The notes below the pieces were generated by a model. It made no database searches, was not told the origin of the DNA, and saw nothing but the letters and a program-made list of their open reading frames with translations. Below are positions 55,248 through 63,098 of a DNA stretch of 64,000 bases, piece after piece. Each line of letters starts with the position of its first letter. Within the stretch, counting starts at the first letter, position 1. A program made the position numbers and the translations under genes. This stretch comes from Flavitalea sp966112615 (lineage in GTDB: Bacteria; Bacteroidota; Bacteroidia; Chitinophagales; Chitinophagaceae), in the NCBI GenBank assembly GCA_966112615.1, contig CBHWDO010000003.1, forward strand, positions 62,001-126,000. Direction: 5' to 3'.

Positions 55248-56123
55248 ATGAGATGTTGCCTGGCTGTCATTTTATTCATCCTTTTTTGTAACCGGTCATT
55301 GGGTCAGTTTTCAACTGATTCTGTATTGATTGATGGAAACCAGCGTGTGTTTCATTTCAGGCAGCCTGCAGAGGATGCTTCGAAATCAAACCTGGTTTTT
55401 ATCCTGCATGGTTCAGGAGGCGATGGAAAAGGAATGATGCAGCCTGCAAAGAATCTCCAGGCAATCGCTGAGAAGGAAAATCTTTTATTGGTTTATCCTG
55501 ACGGCTACAAGCGCTTCTGGAATGAATGTCGTAAAAATGCTACATCAGAAGCGAATAAGGTTGATATCAATGAAGAAGGATTCTTCTCAGCGATGCTTGA
55601 TTATTTTGGAAAGAAATATAATGCAAACAATCAGCGATTTTTTGTGATAGGATTATCGGGTGGTGGACATATGGCTTATAAGTTGGCTATCACCATGCCC
55701 GATCGCTGCAAAGCGATCAGTGCGATCGTTGCCAATCTTCCTGATACTAATAATTTGGATTGCATTGAAGCAAGGAAGCCCGTGGCCGTAATGATCACTA
55801 ATGGAACTATTGATGATCTTAATCCATACAATGGTGGAGAGATGATCATGTCGGGCAATTCATGGGGTTATGTGCGATCAACGGATCGTTCCTTCCGTTA
55901 TTGGGCAGATCTTGCAGGATATAAAGGGAAACCTGCGGTGCAGGTTATGGCTAACATAGATACTACTATAAAGCAGACAGTGATTCGCAATACCTACCAT
56001 AAAAAGCGCAAGCCTGAAGTTACCCTGTTTCGTGTAGAGGGTGGGGGACATGCGTTTCCCAAAACCTTTGATGTGTTTCTGGAGTCATGGAAATTTTTCC
56101 AAAAAGAGATACAGCGCTTATAA
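55248..56123 (+). CDS. Secreted esterase of the PHB-depolymerase / LpqC type
   Basis: 291 residues with a signal peptide (MRCCLAVILFILFCNRSLG). The alpha/beta hydrolase core starts FILHGSGGDGKGM; the nucleophile elbow is GLSGGGHMAY and the catalytic His is in GGGHAFPKTF. It ends the mannan operon, ten bases after GH76. It might remove acyl esters from mannan or release phenolic esters; the substrate is unproven. Confidence 0.82.
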   Translation: MRCCLAVILFILFCNRSLGQFSTDSVLIDGNQRVFHFRQPAEDASKSNLVFILHGSGGDGKGMMQPAKNLQAIAEKENLLLVYPDGYKRFWNECRKNATSEANKVDINEEGFFSAMLDYFGKKYNANNQRFFVIGLSGGGHMAYKLAITMPDRCKAISAIVANLPDTNNLDCIEARKPVAVMITNGTIDDLNPYNGGEMIMSGNSWGYVRSTDRSFRYWADLAGYKGKPAVQVMANIDTTIKQTVIRNTYHKKRKPEVTLFRVEGGGHAFPKTFDVFLESWKFFQKEIQRL

Positions 56124-56152
56124 TTGGTTTAACTAAAAAGCTTCTTCGAATT

Positions 56153-56548
56153 TTACAGGAAACTTATAAAGAATTTAGCGGTGTTCAGGCTTTCCTGGAA
56201 AGAAATAGGTTTGGTAATATAGGAATGAGCACCCAGGTATAGGCATTTTTCTTTTTCCATTGGATTTATGGAAGTAGAGTAAATTATAACCGGAATATTT
56301 CTGAACCTCTCATCATTTTTTATTTGTCTGAGGGTTTCTGTCCCATTCAGTTTAGGCATATTGAGATCCAGTACAATCAGTGAGGGCAATTCTTTAGGTG
56401 ATGTAATTTCATTTAAAACCTGTAAAGTTTCTTCACCATTTTCCGTAAAAAATATTAGGTCTTCTTTACTGATCTGATCAATTGCATCTTTAAGGATGAT
56501 CTTATCATCTTCATCATCATCAGCCAGTAGAATCTTTTTCAATAACAT
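56153..56548 (-). CDS. Single-domain response regulator, stressosome operon output
   Basis: 131 residues, only a receiver domain: acidic pair DDDED near residue 10, phospho-acceptor D61 in VLDLNMPKLNG, and K at ITKPISF. No DNA-binding domain. It ends the operon, ten bases after the histidine kinase gene, so phosphorylation probably acts by protein contact or on a phosphotransfer partner. Confidence 0.9.
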   Translation of the reverse strand: MLLKKILLADDDEDDKIILKDAIDQISKEDLIFFTENGEETLQVLNEITSPKELPSLIVLDLNMPKLNGTETLRQIKNDERFRNIPVIIYSTSINPMEKEKCLYLGAHSYITKPISFQESLNTAKFFISFL

Positions 56549-56558
56549 ATGCCACTAA

Positions 56559-58196
56559 TTATGCGGGTTGTTCAATTGGAAGGCGAACAGTAAAAGTAGT
56601 GCCTTTCCCTTCTTGAGAAGCTGCCCAGATAGTACCATTGTGCATTTCGCAGACTTTTTTACAAATTGCCAAACCAAGTCCGGTTCCTTCGTAAGCATCT
56701 TTGGCATGCAATCTTTGAAACAGGTTAAACATCTGAGGAAGATATTTTTCGTCAAATCCAATACCATTATCCTTAAATGTCAAAAGTAAATAATGATTTG
56801 AAATTTCGCTTTCAATTTCAATCAGCGGATCATTTTGATGTCGGGAATATTTTACAGAATTACTGATCAGGTTTTCAAAAAGCTGCCTTAGCATTCTTTC
56901 ATCTCCCATGATTGAGGGTAATTCTTTGGTCACTACTGAACCATTTTTTTCATTGATAGCAATTTCAAGGTCCTGTACGGCGTCATGCACCACTTTATTG
57001 AGATCTACAGTTTTGAAATTCAGGTCAGTTGAATTGATCTGAGAATACATCAGGAGATCCTGAATCAGGTTTCGCATGCGTTCAGCGGAATTTTTCATGC
57101 TGGTCAGGTAGTCCAGACCTTTCTGATCAATAGCACCATAGTATCTTGAAAGAATATAGTCACTGTAGAAAAGAACTTTTCGTACCGGTTCCTGAAGATC
57201 ATGACTGGCAACAAAAGCAAATTGCTGAAGTTCCTGGTTAGATCGGTTTAATTGATGGATATAATTTTCCATCGTTTTTTGATTTTGCTGTAGTTCTTCT
57301 TTTGCCTTTTTTAGTTCTACATTATCACGAAGTGTTTCTTCCAGGATCTTTTGAGCATGGATATCCGACATATACCCGATCCAATATTGTAATTCTTCCT
57401 TTTCATTTCGGTAGGGAGTCAGGGATAATTGATGCCACAGGAATTCATTGGACGCCTTACTTTTAAGCCTGCATTGAATTTTTATTGCGTTGGCTTCTTT
57501 GATCATGCTGTTACGGATCACCAGTTTAAAAGCAGTATAATCATCCGGGTTGACTACATTCTTCCATTCTGTTTGATTGAGTTCTTCTTTTGAATAACCA
57601 GTAAATTTTGACAGCCATTCATTGGCATAAATAAGTTTGCCATTCAAATCAAGAGAAAAGATTATTAATGGGAGTGCATTCGTAAGTATCCGGTATTGTT
57701 CTTCACTTTCCTGGATTTTTTCAGTCAGTTCCTGTAATAATTCGTTCTTTTTCTTGATTTCTTCGTAAGGAGATATAAGTGGTTCATTGAGAAAGATCCT
57801 TCGCCATTCATCGAGTTTATAAACATCATATTTAAATGAAGCATTGATCTGGAAATACAATTCTATAGCGGTTTCTTCCCCTTTATTAATGACATTGTAT
57901 TTATTAACCAGTTTCCTGGCATATTCAAGACCGCTGGTTGGATGTTTTCCTGGTGCGGTTTTATTTTTAAGACAGGCTACAATGAAGTTTTGGGATTTGG
58001 ATGAATCAAATCCCAATATCAACATGGTTGTTTTACCGCTTTCAATGGATGTCCGGGCCACTTCTGAAACAGCTGTTGCAAAAGAGGTTTGGGCAGAAGT
58101 TGATATACCGGCAAGCTCAGCTAGTTTCATAGACCTTCTATGTGCGAGGATAAGGTCCATTTCATTATCCAGGCTGATTTTTGCTATTTCGTCCAT
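56559..58196 (-). CDS. Histidine kinase with RsbT-like N-terminal domain
   Basis: 545 residues: RsbT/RsbW-like but degenerate ATPase domain (about 1-130, TSFATAVSEVARTSIE, then TSGLEYARKLVNKYNV), a coiled linker, a PAS domain (about 165-285, LPLIIFSLDLNGKLIYANE), a HisKA domain with phospho-His 332 in SHDLQEPV, and a HATPase domain (NLISNSVKYS, DNGIGF, GTGLGLAI). No transmembrane helix, so it is cytoplasmic. The gene starts one base after the stop of the RsbT-RsbX fusion. It is the probable output kinase of the stressosome. Confidence 0.87.
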   Translation of the reverse strand: MDEIAKISLDNEMDLILAHRRSMKLAELAGISTSAQTSFATAVSEVARTSIESGKTTMLILGFDSSKSQNFIVACLKNKTAPGKHPTSGLEYARKLVNKYNVINKGEETAIELYFQINASFKYDVYKLDEWRRIFLNEPLISPYEEIKKKNELLQELTEKIQESEEQYRILTNALPLIIFSLDLNGKLIYANEWLSKFTGYSKEELNQTEWKNVVNPDDYTAFKLVIRNSMIKEANAIKIQCRLKSKASNEFLWHQLSLTPYRNEKEELQYWIGYMSDIHAQKILEETLRDNVELKKAKEELQQNQKTMENYIHQLNRSNQELQQFAFVASHDLQEPVRKVLFYSDYILSRYYGAIDQKGLDYLTSMKNSAERMRNLIQDLLMYSQINSTDLNFKTVDLNKVVHDAVQDLEIAINEKNGSVVTKELPSIMGDERMLRQLFENLISNSVKYSRHQNDPLIEIESEISNHYLLLTFKDNGIGFDEKYLPQMFNLFQRLHAKDAYEGTGLGLAICKKVCEMHNGTIWAASQEGKGTTFTVRLPIEQPA

Positions 58197-58197
58197 A

Positions 58198-59214
58198 TTA
58201 ATAATTTATTTTGATGGCCACCACTGAGGTGTCATCAGTATTTCTTCCAAAGTCTTTATATATGGCTGCACAAAGGATCGATGGATCGTAACGGTTTATA
58301 GCAGTTAATTTTAACAGGTCCCAGCGGGTTTTTATACCATCGCTTGATAGAATCAGGTTCTGGCCTTTCTCAGTTTGAATTTGTTGGGAGTTGAGTGTTT
58401 TCGGCACATTGAGGCCAATGATGCCATTATATCCCAGGTAATTTTTTGAAAAAGAAGGACCTATTATACGGGCATTGATATTTCCTACCCCACAAATTTT
58501 CCAGATTTTAGTCGGTATGTCCAATACAGCGACGCAGCCTACCAGACCCCTTGATTTTCTTACGGATTGATTTACATACCTCAAAATGTTACATGGGTCT
58601 GCATCATCACATTCCATAAAAAATTTTCCTGCCATTTGTATCACTGCTTCCGCCTCGATGCCATGTCCTAATCCATCTCCAAGGAAAACCTTTATTCTTT
58701 CCCTGGTAACGGAGCTGAAAAAACCATCTCCACAAGCAGTTTCGCCGGGTTTTGCAGATACAACGCTTCTGATTGAAATCTTTTCTGGTTTTGTAAAATT
58801 GGAAAGTTTATCATTAAAGACTCTTGATATTACTATGGTTCCCCAATCTTTCAAAGTATAAACCTGGAAAAAATCAGAAAGCCTTTTGATAGATCCTAAG
58901 CCAAGTCCTAGGGTGTTTTTAGAGGAAGATCCATCCAGTAACATTTTATGAAAATCTTGAATGCCGGGTCCATTATCAATACTGATAATTTCAATTCCAT
59001 TATTCTCTTTGTCTTCAATCGGTTTAACCAGCAAATGCCCGCCTCTTCCGTGTTTTACAATATTGGTGGCCATTTCAGCAACGATAAGGTCTGTTTCAGC
59101 TAACTTTTTTTTGCTGAGACCTGCATCATTGACCAACGCATGGATCTCTTTTTTCAGAATGGCAAAATAGCTACGATCAGTAGCCTTAAAAGCGACATGA
59201 ACATTGCTAGCCAT
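58198..59214 (-). CDS. RsbT-RsbX-like fusion: ATPase plus SpoIIE/PP2C phosphatase domain
   Basis: 338 residues from the ATG at 59214, which overlaps the rsbT stop by eight bases. Residues 1-135 form an RsbT-like ATPase (LIVAEMATNIVKHGRGG, IDNGPGI, GLGLGSIKRL). Residues 150-338 form a SpoIIE/RsbX-like PP2C phosphatase with Asp residues in FLGDGLGHGIE, SSDGIKT and NTDDTSVV. In B. subtilis the separate RsbX resets stressosome phosphorylation. Fusion of ATPase and phosphatase would couple switching and reset. Confidence 0.86.
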   Translation of the reverse strand: MASNVHVAFKATDRSYFAILKKEIHALVNDAGLSKKKLAETDLIVAEMATNIVKHGRGGHLLVKPIEDKENNGIEIISIDNGPGIQDFHKMLLDGSSSKNTLGLGLGSIKRLSDFFQVYTLKDWGTIVISRVFNDKLSNFTKPEKISIRSVVSAKPGETACGDGFFSSVTRERIKVFLGDGLGHGIEAEAVIQMAGKFFMECDDADPCNILRYVNQSVRKSRGLVGCVAVLDIPTKIWKICGVGNINARIIGPSFSKNYLGYNGIIGLNVPKTLNSQQIQTEKGQNLILSSDGIKTRWDLLKLTAINRYDPSILCAAIYKDFGRNTDDTSVVAIKINY

Positions 59215-59620
59215 TTTTCCATTTAATAATTGATATAATAGTGCCTTCGCCAACCTTGCTTTTAATATCAAATTCGTTCACCAGCCTTTTAGCTCCTGGT
59301 AAACCGAGACCCAGGCTTTTTCCTGTGGAATAGCCATCTTTCATAACCAGAGAAATATCCTGAATACCAGGACCCTTATCCTGGAATGTGAGTCGAATTC
59401 CACTGTTTCGACCTTCGGTAATTACTTCAATTAAAGTATTGCCTCCACCACCATATTTAAGCATATTTCTGACCAGCTCACTTGCCGCTGTGATTAGTTT
59501 GGTTTGATTTAGCAGGCTCATACCAATTTTTACCGCGTATTCCTTTACACGGTTTCTAAAAGGTACTACATCCTGTTCCTTTTCAATTTTCATGCTATCC
59601 TTATTGATCACTATCGGCAT
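59207..59620 (-). CDS. RsbT-like serine kinase / switch ATPase
   Basis: 137 residues, or 128 if the Met at residue 10 (59593) is the start. GHKL motifs are complete: ASELVRNMLKYGGGG with the Mg2+-binding Asn, FQDKGPGI, and SLGLGLPGAKRL. RsbT phosphorylates RsbS and RsbR and leaves the stressosome on stress. It overlaps rsbS by 20 bases in the long form. Confidence 0.92.
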   Translation of the reverse strand: MPIVINKDSMKIEKEQDVVPFRNRVKEYAVKIGMSLLNQTKLITAASELVRNMLKYGGGGNTLIEVITEGRNSGIRLTFQDKGPGIQDISLVMKDGYSTGKSLGLGLPGAKRLVNEFDIKSKVGEGTIISIIKWKNG

Positions 59621-59999
59621 CTTCTTCTATTTCATCATCCGGCTCGTGTATAATTTTTTTAAGCAATTCCATTCCTTTTTCCACATTCAATGCAGTGTGA
59701 ACTCCCTTTAATTCAAGGCCAAGTTCTATAAGAGTGATTGCAACTGCAGGTTGCATACCTACCACAACTGTTTCTGCATCCATGATCTTCGCCATACTTC
59801 CTATATTTCCAAGTATCCTTCCCATAAAGGAATCAACTATAGATAAAGAAGAGATATCGATTAAAACGCCTTTGGCTTCGGTCTTATTGACCATTTGTAC
59901 AAGGTCTGCCTCCAGATTGGTAGCCAGCCTGTCATATAAGTCAACCTGGATGGTGACCAGCAAAAAGCTTCCCATTCTAAGTATTGGAATACGGTCCAT
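59601..59999 (-). CDS. RsbS-like STAS protein
   Basis: 132 residues, one STAS domain: DISSLSIVDSFMGRI with Ser57, the place of the phosphoserine that RsbT targets in B. subtilis RsbS, and GMQPAVAITLIELGLELKG, typical of RsbS. The C-terminal tail is very acidic (HEPDDEIEEDADSD), an addition to the usual protein. It forms the stressosome core with RsbR. It starts four bases after the rsbR stop. Confidence 0.92.
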   Translation of the reverse strand: MDRIPILRMGSFLLVTIQVDLYDRLATNLEADLVQMVNKTEAKGVLIDISSLSIVDSFMGRILGNIGSMAKIMDAETVVVGMQPAVAITLIELGLELKGVHTALNVEKGMELLKKIIHEPDDEIEEDADSDQ

Positions 60000-60003
60000 T
60001 AAC

Positions 60004-60867
60004 TTAATTTACTTTTTCTTTTATGGATTTTTTTACTTCCAGTTTCAGCATGCCAAATGCATATTTAAGTGCACTGGCTAATGTAGCTTTCGTTACAATG
60101 TTTGAAAGATCGATGCCCAGGTGAACCACAGTCTGTGCAATTTCAGGACGGATACCGCTGATGATACATTCAGCACCCATCAGTCGGGTAGCAGCTACGG
60201 TTTTTATGATATGTTGCGCAACCAGTGAATCGACAGCCGGAACCCCTGAAATATCAAGGATCGCAATAGTGCTTCCTGTATCAACTATCTGTTGAAGAAG
60301 ATTTTCCATGACTACCTGTGTACGGGCACTATCAAGAGTTCCAATGATAGGAAGTGCAAGAATTCCATCCCAAACACGTATAACCGGGGTTGAAATTTCG
60401 GCAATTTCATCCGTTTGCCTTAGAATAACTTCCTCTCTTCCTTTGATAAATGTCTCAAATGTGGTCACTCCAAAAGAATCGATCAGTTTGTTTATGTTAA
60501 GAGTTATAGCCAGCAATTGAGCAGGATCATTTTTGATTTCTTCCTGCAAAACCTGCAGAATTGCATCTTTAAAACTGAAAATGTACAATCCAGTTTCTCT
60601 CGGAGAAAATCCCTGGCGGGCACGTGAAATAGAAATTCCGGACAGAATTTCTACGATCGGGTCAAATTCGGAAGATTGAGTGTCTATCAGATTTTTGTCA
60701 TTCACCAGCCTGCAAAATGAGTCTAATAATTCGATCGACTGATTCCTCAGGTCATCATTACTGATCAGGTCTTCTCTAAGGCTTTCATCTGCTAACTGGT
60801 TATTCATCCATTGTTCAAGTATATTTTTTTTCTTCTTCTGTAAGAACTTTGAAATGTCGAGCTTCAT
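60004..60867 (-). CDS. RsbR-like stressosome sensor protein
   Basis: 287 residues. The N-terminal RsbRD_N domain (about 1-150, KKKKNILEQWMNNQLADES) is an all-helical sensor. The STAS domain (about 160-275) has ILDISGVPAVDSLVAQHI with Ser214 and GIRPEIAQTVVHLG with Thr246, two sites that resemble the phosphorylated Thr of B. subtilis RsbR. It opens the operon. No promoter could be assigned with confidence in the 154 bases upstream (60868-61021), which are A/T rich and hold nothing else. Confidence 0.9.
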   Translation of the reverse strand: MKLDISKFLQKKKKNILEQWMNNQLADESLREDLISNDDLRNQSIELLDSFCRLVNDKNLIDTQSSEFDPIVEILSGISISRARQGFSPRETGLYIFSFKDAILQVLQEEIKNDPAQLLAITLNINKLIDSFGVTTFETFIKGREEVILRQTDEIAEISTPVIRVWDGILALPIIGTLDSARTQVVMENLLQQIVDTGSTIAILDISGVPAVDSLVAQHIIKTVAATRLMGAECIISGIRPEIAQTVVHLGIDLSNIVTKATLASALKYAFGMLKLEVKKSIKEKVN

Positions 60868-61021
60868 TGATGGTGTATTAAGGATTGTGAAGGAAACAGG
60901 ATAAAAATAGTGAAAGGGTTAAACAAAGAGGAAAATATTGTTGATTAATGGATAAATATCTATATAGCCCATATTTACATATACGATTAAAATATTAAGT
61001 GGTGGGTATATAGTTGGGAAT

Positions 61022-61456
61022 TTATTCTTGAAATGAATCTATAAGAGTCATTGTCCTTTCATCAACTCTTCCATTATAAAATTTGTCCAGCAACCTTTGA
61101 AATACCTGATGTGGTTGGTTTAAAGAAGAAAATAAAGTCATGGATGACCTTAATTTTAAGGCGTCTGTTTTCCCGAATATTTCAACAGGGTCATTGATTG
61201 GCAATTTCAATAATTCATTGCAGATATTGATCAGCCTTGTACCCAATACTTCATGCTGTAGAAAAGCATAGGCTTCATTAATGTTTTTAATTGCATAGAA
61301 TTTGGATGTATCGCTAAAACCTAATCCACTGATCTGGGGAAAGATATACCACATCCAGTGCGACAGTTTTTTCCCTCGTTGGACTTCTTTTAGTGCTGTA
61401 TCATAATCTTGTTCCTGGGCTTCCAGGAATCTAGATAGGTCATAATTGGTTTTCAT
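61022..61456 (-). CDS. DUF1810 family protein
   Basis: 144 residues. LSRFLEAQEQDYDTALKEVQRGKKLSHWMWYIFPQ is the usual start of this small helical family, here split for reading as DYDTALKEVQRGKK and HWMWYIFPQISGLG. The function is unknown. Its ATG overlaps the stop of the reductase gene (ATGA-type), so the two are co-translated. Confidence 0.88.
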   Translation of the reverse strand: MKTNYDLSRFLEAQEQDYDTALKEVQRGKKLSHWMWYIFPQISGLGFSDTSKFYAIKNINEAYAFLQHEVLGTRLINICNELLKLPINDPVEIFGKTDALKLRSSMTLFSSLNQPHQVFQRLLDKFYNGRVDERTMTLIDSFQE

Positions 61457-62085
61457 TGTGAATCTTCCTTCTTCATTAGTTTATACCTCAAATGCGTGGT
61501 TAGTTGTGAAGGGATCACTTCCATGATTTCCATCTCATATTTGTCTTTGTCAATTTCTTCAAAAAGCCTGATCCCGGTGCCCAGAAAAACCGGTGCAATA
61601 TGGATGAAGAATTCATCAATGAGCCCTGCATTCAAAAACTGCTGAATTGTATTTGCGCCTCCCTGTATCCGGATATCTTTTCCTTTGGCGGATATCTTTG
61701 CTTTTTCCAGAGCGCTTTCAATTCCATCGTTGATAAAATAAAAGGTTGTTGATCCTTCCTGCACCCATGGGTCTCTTTTTTCGTGGGTAAGTACGTACAC
61801 GTCTGCTTTATAGAGATCATTGGGCCAGCTTACTTCCCCTTCTTCAAACATGCGCTTGCCCATAATGAATGCCCCTGTGCGTTTAAGGGTGTCCCTGATA
61901 TATTTACCATCTGGACCATCCTCTTTACTGTTTTCAATTCCCAGGTAATCCCAGAATGCTTTCTGGTTGAACATCCATGAATGGATCTTTGCCGATATAC
62001 CACCCATGGGATTTTGTGGGCTCCTGTTATCTCCTGCAAAGAATCCATCAAGTGAAATTGCACTGTCGAAAATTATCTTGCTCAA
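61453..62085 (-). CDS. Dihydrofolate reductase family protein (RibD C-terminal type)
   Basis: 210 residues if it begins at the TTG at 62085 (SKIIFDSAISLDGFFAG); the frame reaches an ATG at 62154, but that part comes from the AraC remnant. The RibD_C domain contains FIMGKRMFEEGE, VYVLTHEKR and IQGGANTIQQFLNAGLIDE. NADPH-dependent reduction is expected; substrate unknown. The gene runs directly into DUF1810. Confidence 0.83.
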   Translation of the reverse strand: MSKIIFDSAISLDGFFAGDNRSPQNPMGGISAKIHSWMFNQKAFWDYLGIENSKEDGPDGKYIRDTLKRTGAFIMGKRMFEEGEVSWPNDLYKADVYVLTHEKRDPWVQEGSTTFYFINDGIESALEKAKISAKGKDIRIQGGANTIQQFLNAGLIDEFFIHIAPVFLGTGIRLFEEIDKDKYEMEIMEVIPSQLTTHLRYKLMKKEDSQ

Positions 62086-62108
62086 AGTGTTATTGTTGTT
62101 TAAGGAAG

Positions 62109-62336
62109 CTATGAAGAAATATAGAAGTATTGTAAAGTACGGACATCGAAACAATCATTGTCGGCCTTGCCCATAGAAATGGGATGGTTGCAATAAAACA
62201 TCAGGGATTGAAAAGGAGTAGGAGGGTAGGGTGTTACTACCTGGCGGATTCCATTTGGCAGCTCAATGCTGACCGTTGAGATGTTCAGCAAATATTCCTG
62301 CAAGGGAGGAGCTGGTATATAGATTTTTACATTCAA
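62109..62336 (-). pseudogene. Remnant of an AraC-family regulator, N-terminal part
   Basis: About 60 codons (YIPAPPLQEYLLNISTV, then VVTPYPPTPFQSLMFYCNH and ISMGKADND) match, as far as I recall, the start of AraC-type regulators of Bacteroidota with this sensor domain. The frame starts at a TTG, not ATG, is cut after FDV, and no helix-turn-helix follows. The downstream reductase gene has taken its place. A deletion or replacement event is the simplest reading. Confidence 0.6.
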
Positions 62337-62354
62337 TGTTATTGATTTCTGCGG

Positions 62355-62837
62355 CTAATTCTTTTTTAAAAGATAACCTGTAACATCCTCATCACTGGTT
62401 AGTTTGAAGTTCAACTTTTCCAGGAGTCGCCGGGAGCTTAGATTTCCAGGATGAGTGTTTGCTTCAATGGAAGTTAATCCTATTTCCTCGAATCCGTATT
62501 GAATAGTACGGGAGGCAGCTTCAATAATGATTCCTTTACCCTGCATGTGCGGCAATAGTTCAAATCCCATTTCAGCGTTTAATTGATCTGGTGAGAAATT
62601 GAACAGGCAGATGGTGCCAACAAGTTTATTGGAAGGAGGTATGGTTATAGCCCAGTATATTGCTTGATTTTTGTGGATATTTTCATTGATAGCCTGGATG
62701 AAAACCAGGGCATCTTCTATTGAATTACTGGGTTTCCTATCGAGATATTTGTTAACCAGTTCGCTTGACCGTAAAGTAAATATTTCAGGAGCATCAATGG
62801 AATTGACTTGTCTCAGTAGTAAATGAGGGGTTTGCAA
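62355..62837 (-). CDS. GNAT-family N-acetyltransferase (RimJ/RimL-like)
   Basis: 160 residues. Acetyl-CoA binding motif LLPHMQGKGIIIEAASRTIQYGFE, then IEANTHPGNLSSRRLLEKLNF are typical of the RimJ/L group. Substrate unknown (protein N-terminus or antibiotic). It is a single gene between the Cro-type regulator and the AraC remnant. Confidence 0.87.
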   Translation of the reverse strand: MQTPHLLLRQVNSIDAPEIFTLRSSELVNKYLDRKPSNSIEDALVFIQAINENIHKNQAIYWAITIPPSNKLVGTICLFNFSPDQLNAEMGFELLPHMQGKGIIIEAASRTIQYGFEEIGLTSIEANTHPGNLSSRRLLEKLNFKLTSDEDVTGYLLKKN

Positions 62838-62876
62838 ATTGGGGAAGTGGAAGAATTATGTTGACTCATTGTGTAT

Positions 62877-63095
62877 TCAACTTTTTTGTTCATCATGTAC
62901 GTACTCCAGGATATCCCCAGGCTGGCAGTTCAATGCCTTGCAGATCTCTTCCAGGGTGCTAAATCGCACAGCTTTAGCCTTTCCCGTTTTGAGGATTGAT
63001 AAATTGGATAAAGTAAGTCCAACTTTTTCTGACAGCTCATTCAACGACATTTTTCGTTTAGCCATCATAACATCGAGGTTGACTATAATTGGCAT
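62877..63095 (-). CDS. Small Cro/C1-type (XRE) transcriptional regulator
   Basis: 72 residues, a single helix-turn-helix of YozG-like type: LNELSEKVGLTLSNLSILK, then ALNCQPGDILEYV. Such proteins are paired with DUF2975 membrane proteins across bacteria; here the partner ends three bases before the start. Confidence 0.92.
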   Translation of the reverse strand: MPIIVNLDVMMAKRKMSLNELSEKVGLTLSNLSILKTGKAKAVRFSTLEEICKALNCQPGDILEYVHDEQKS

Positions 63096-63098
63096 GGA

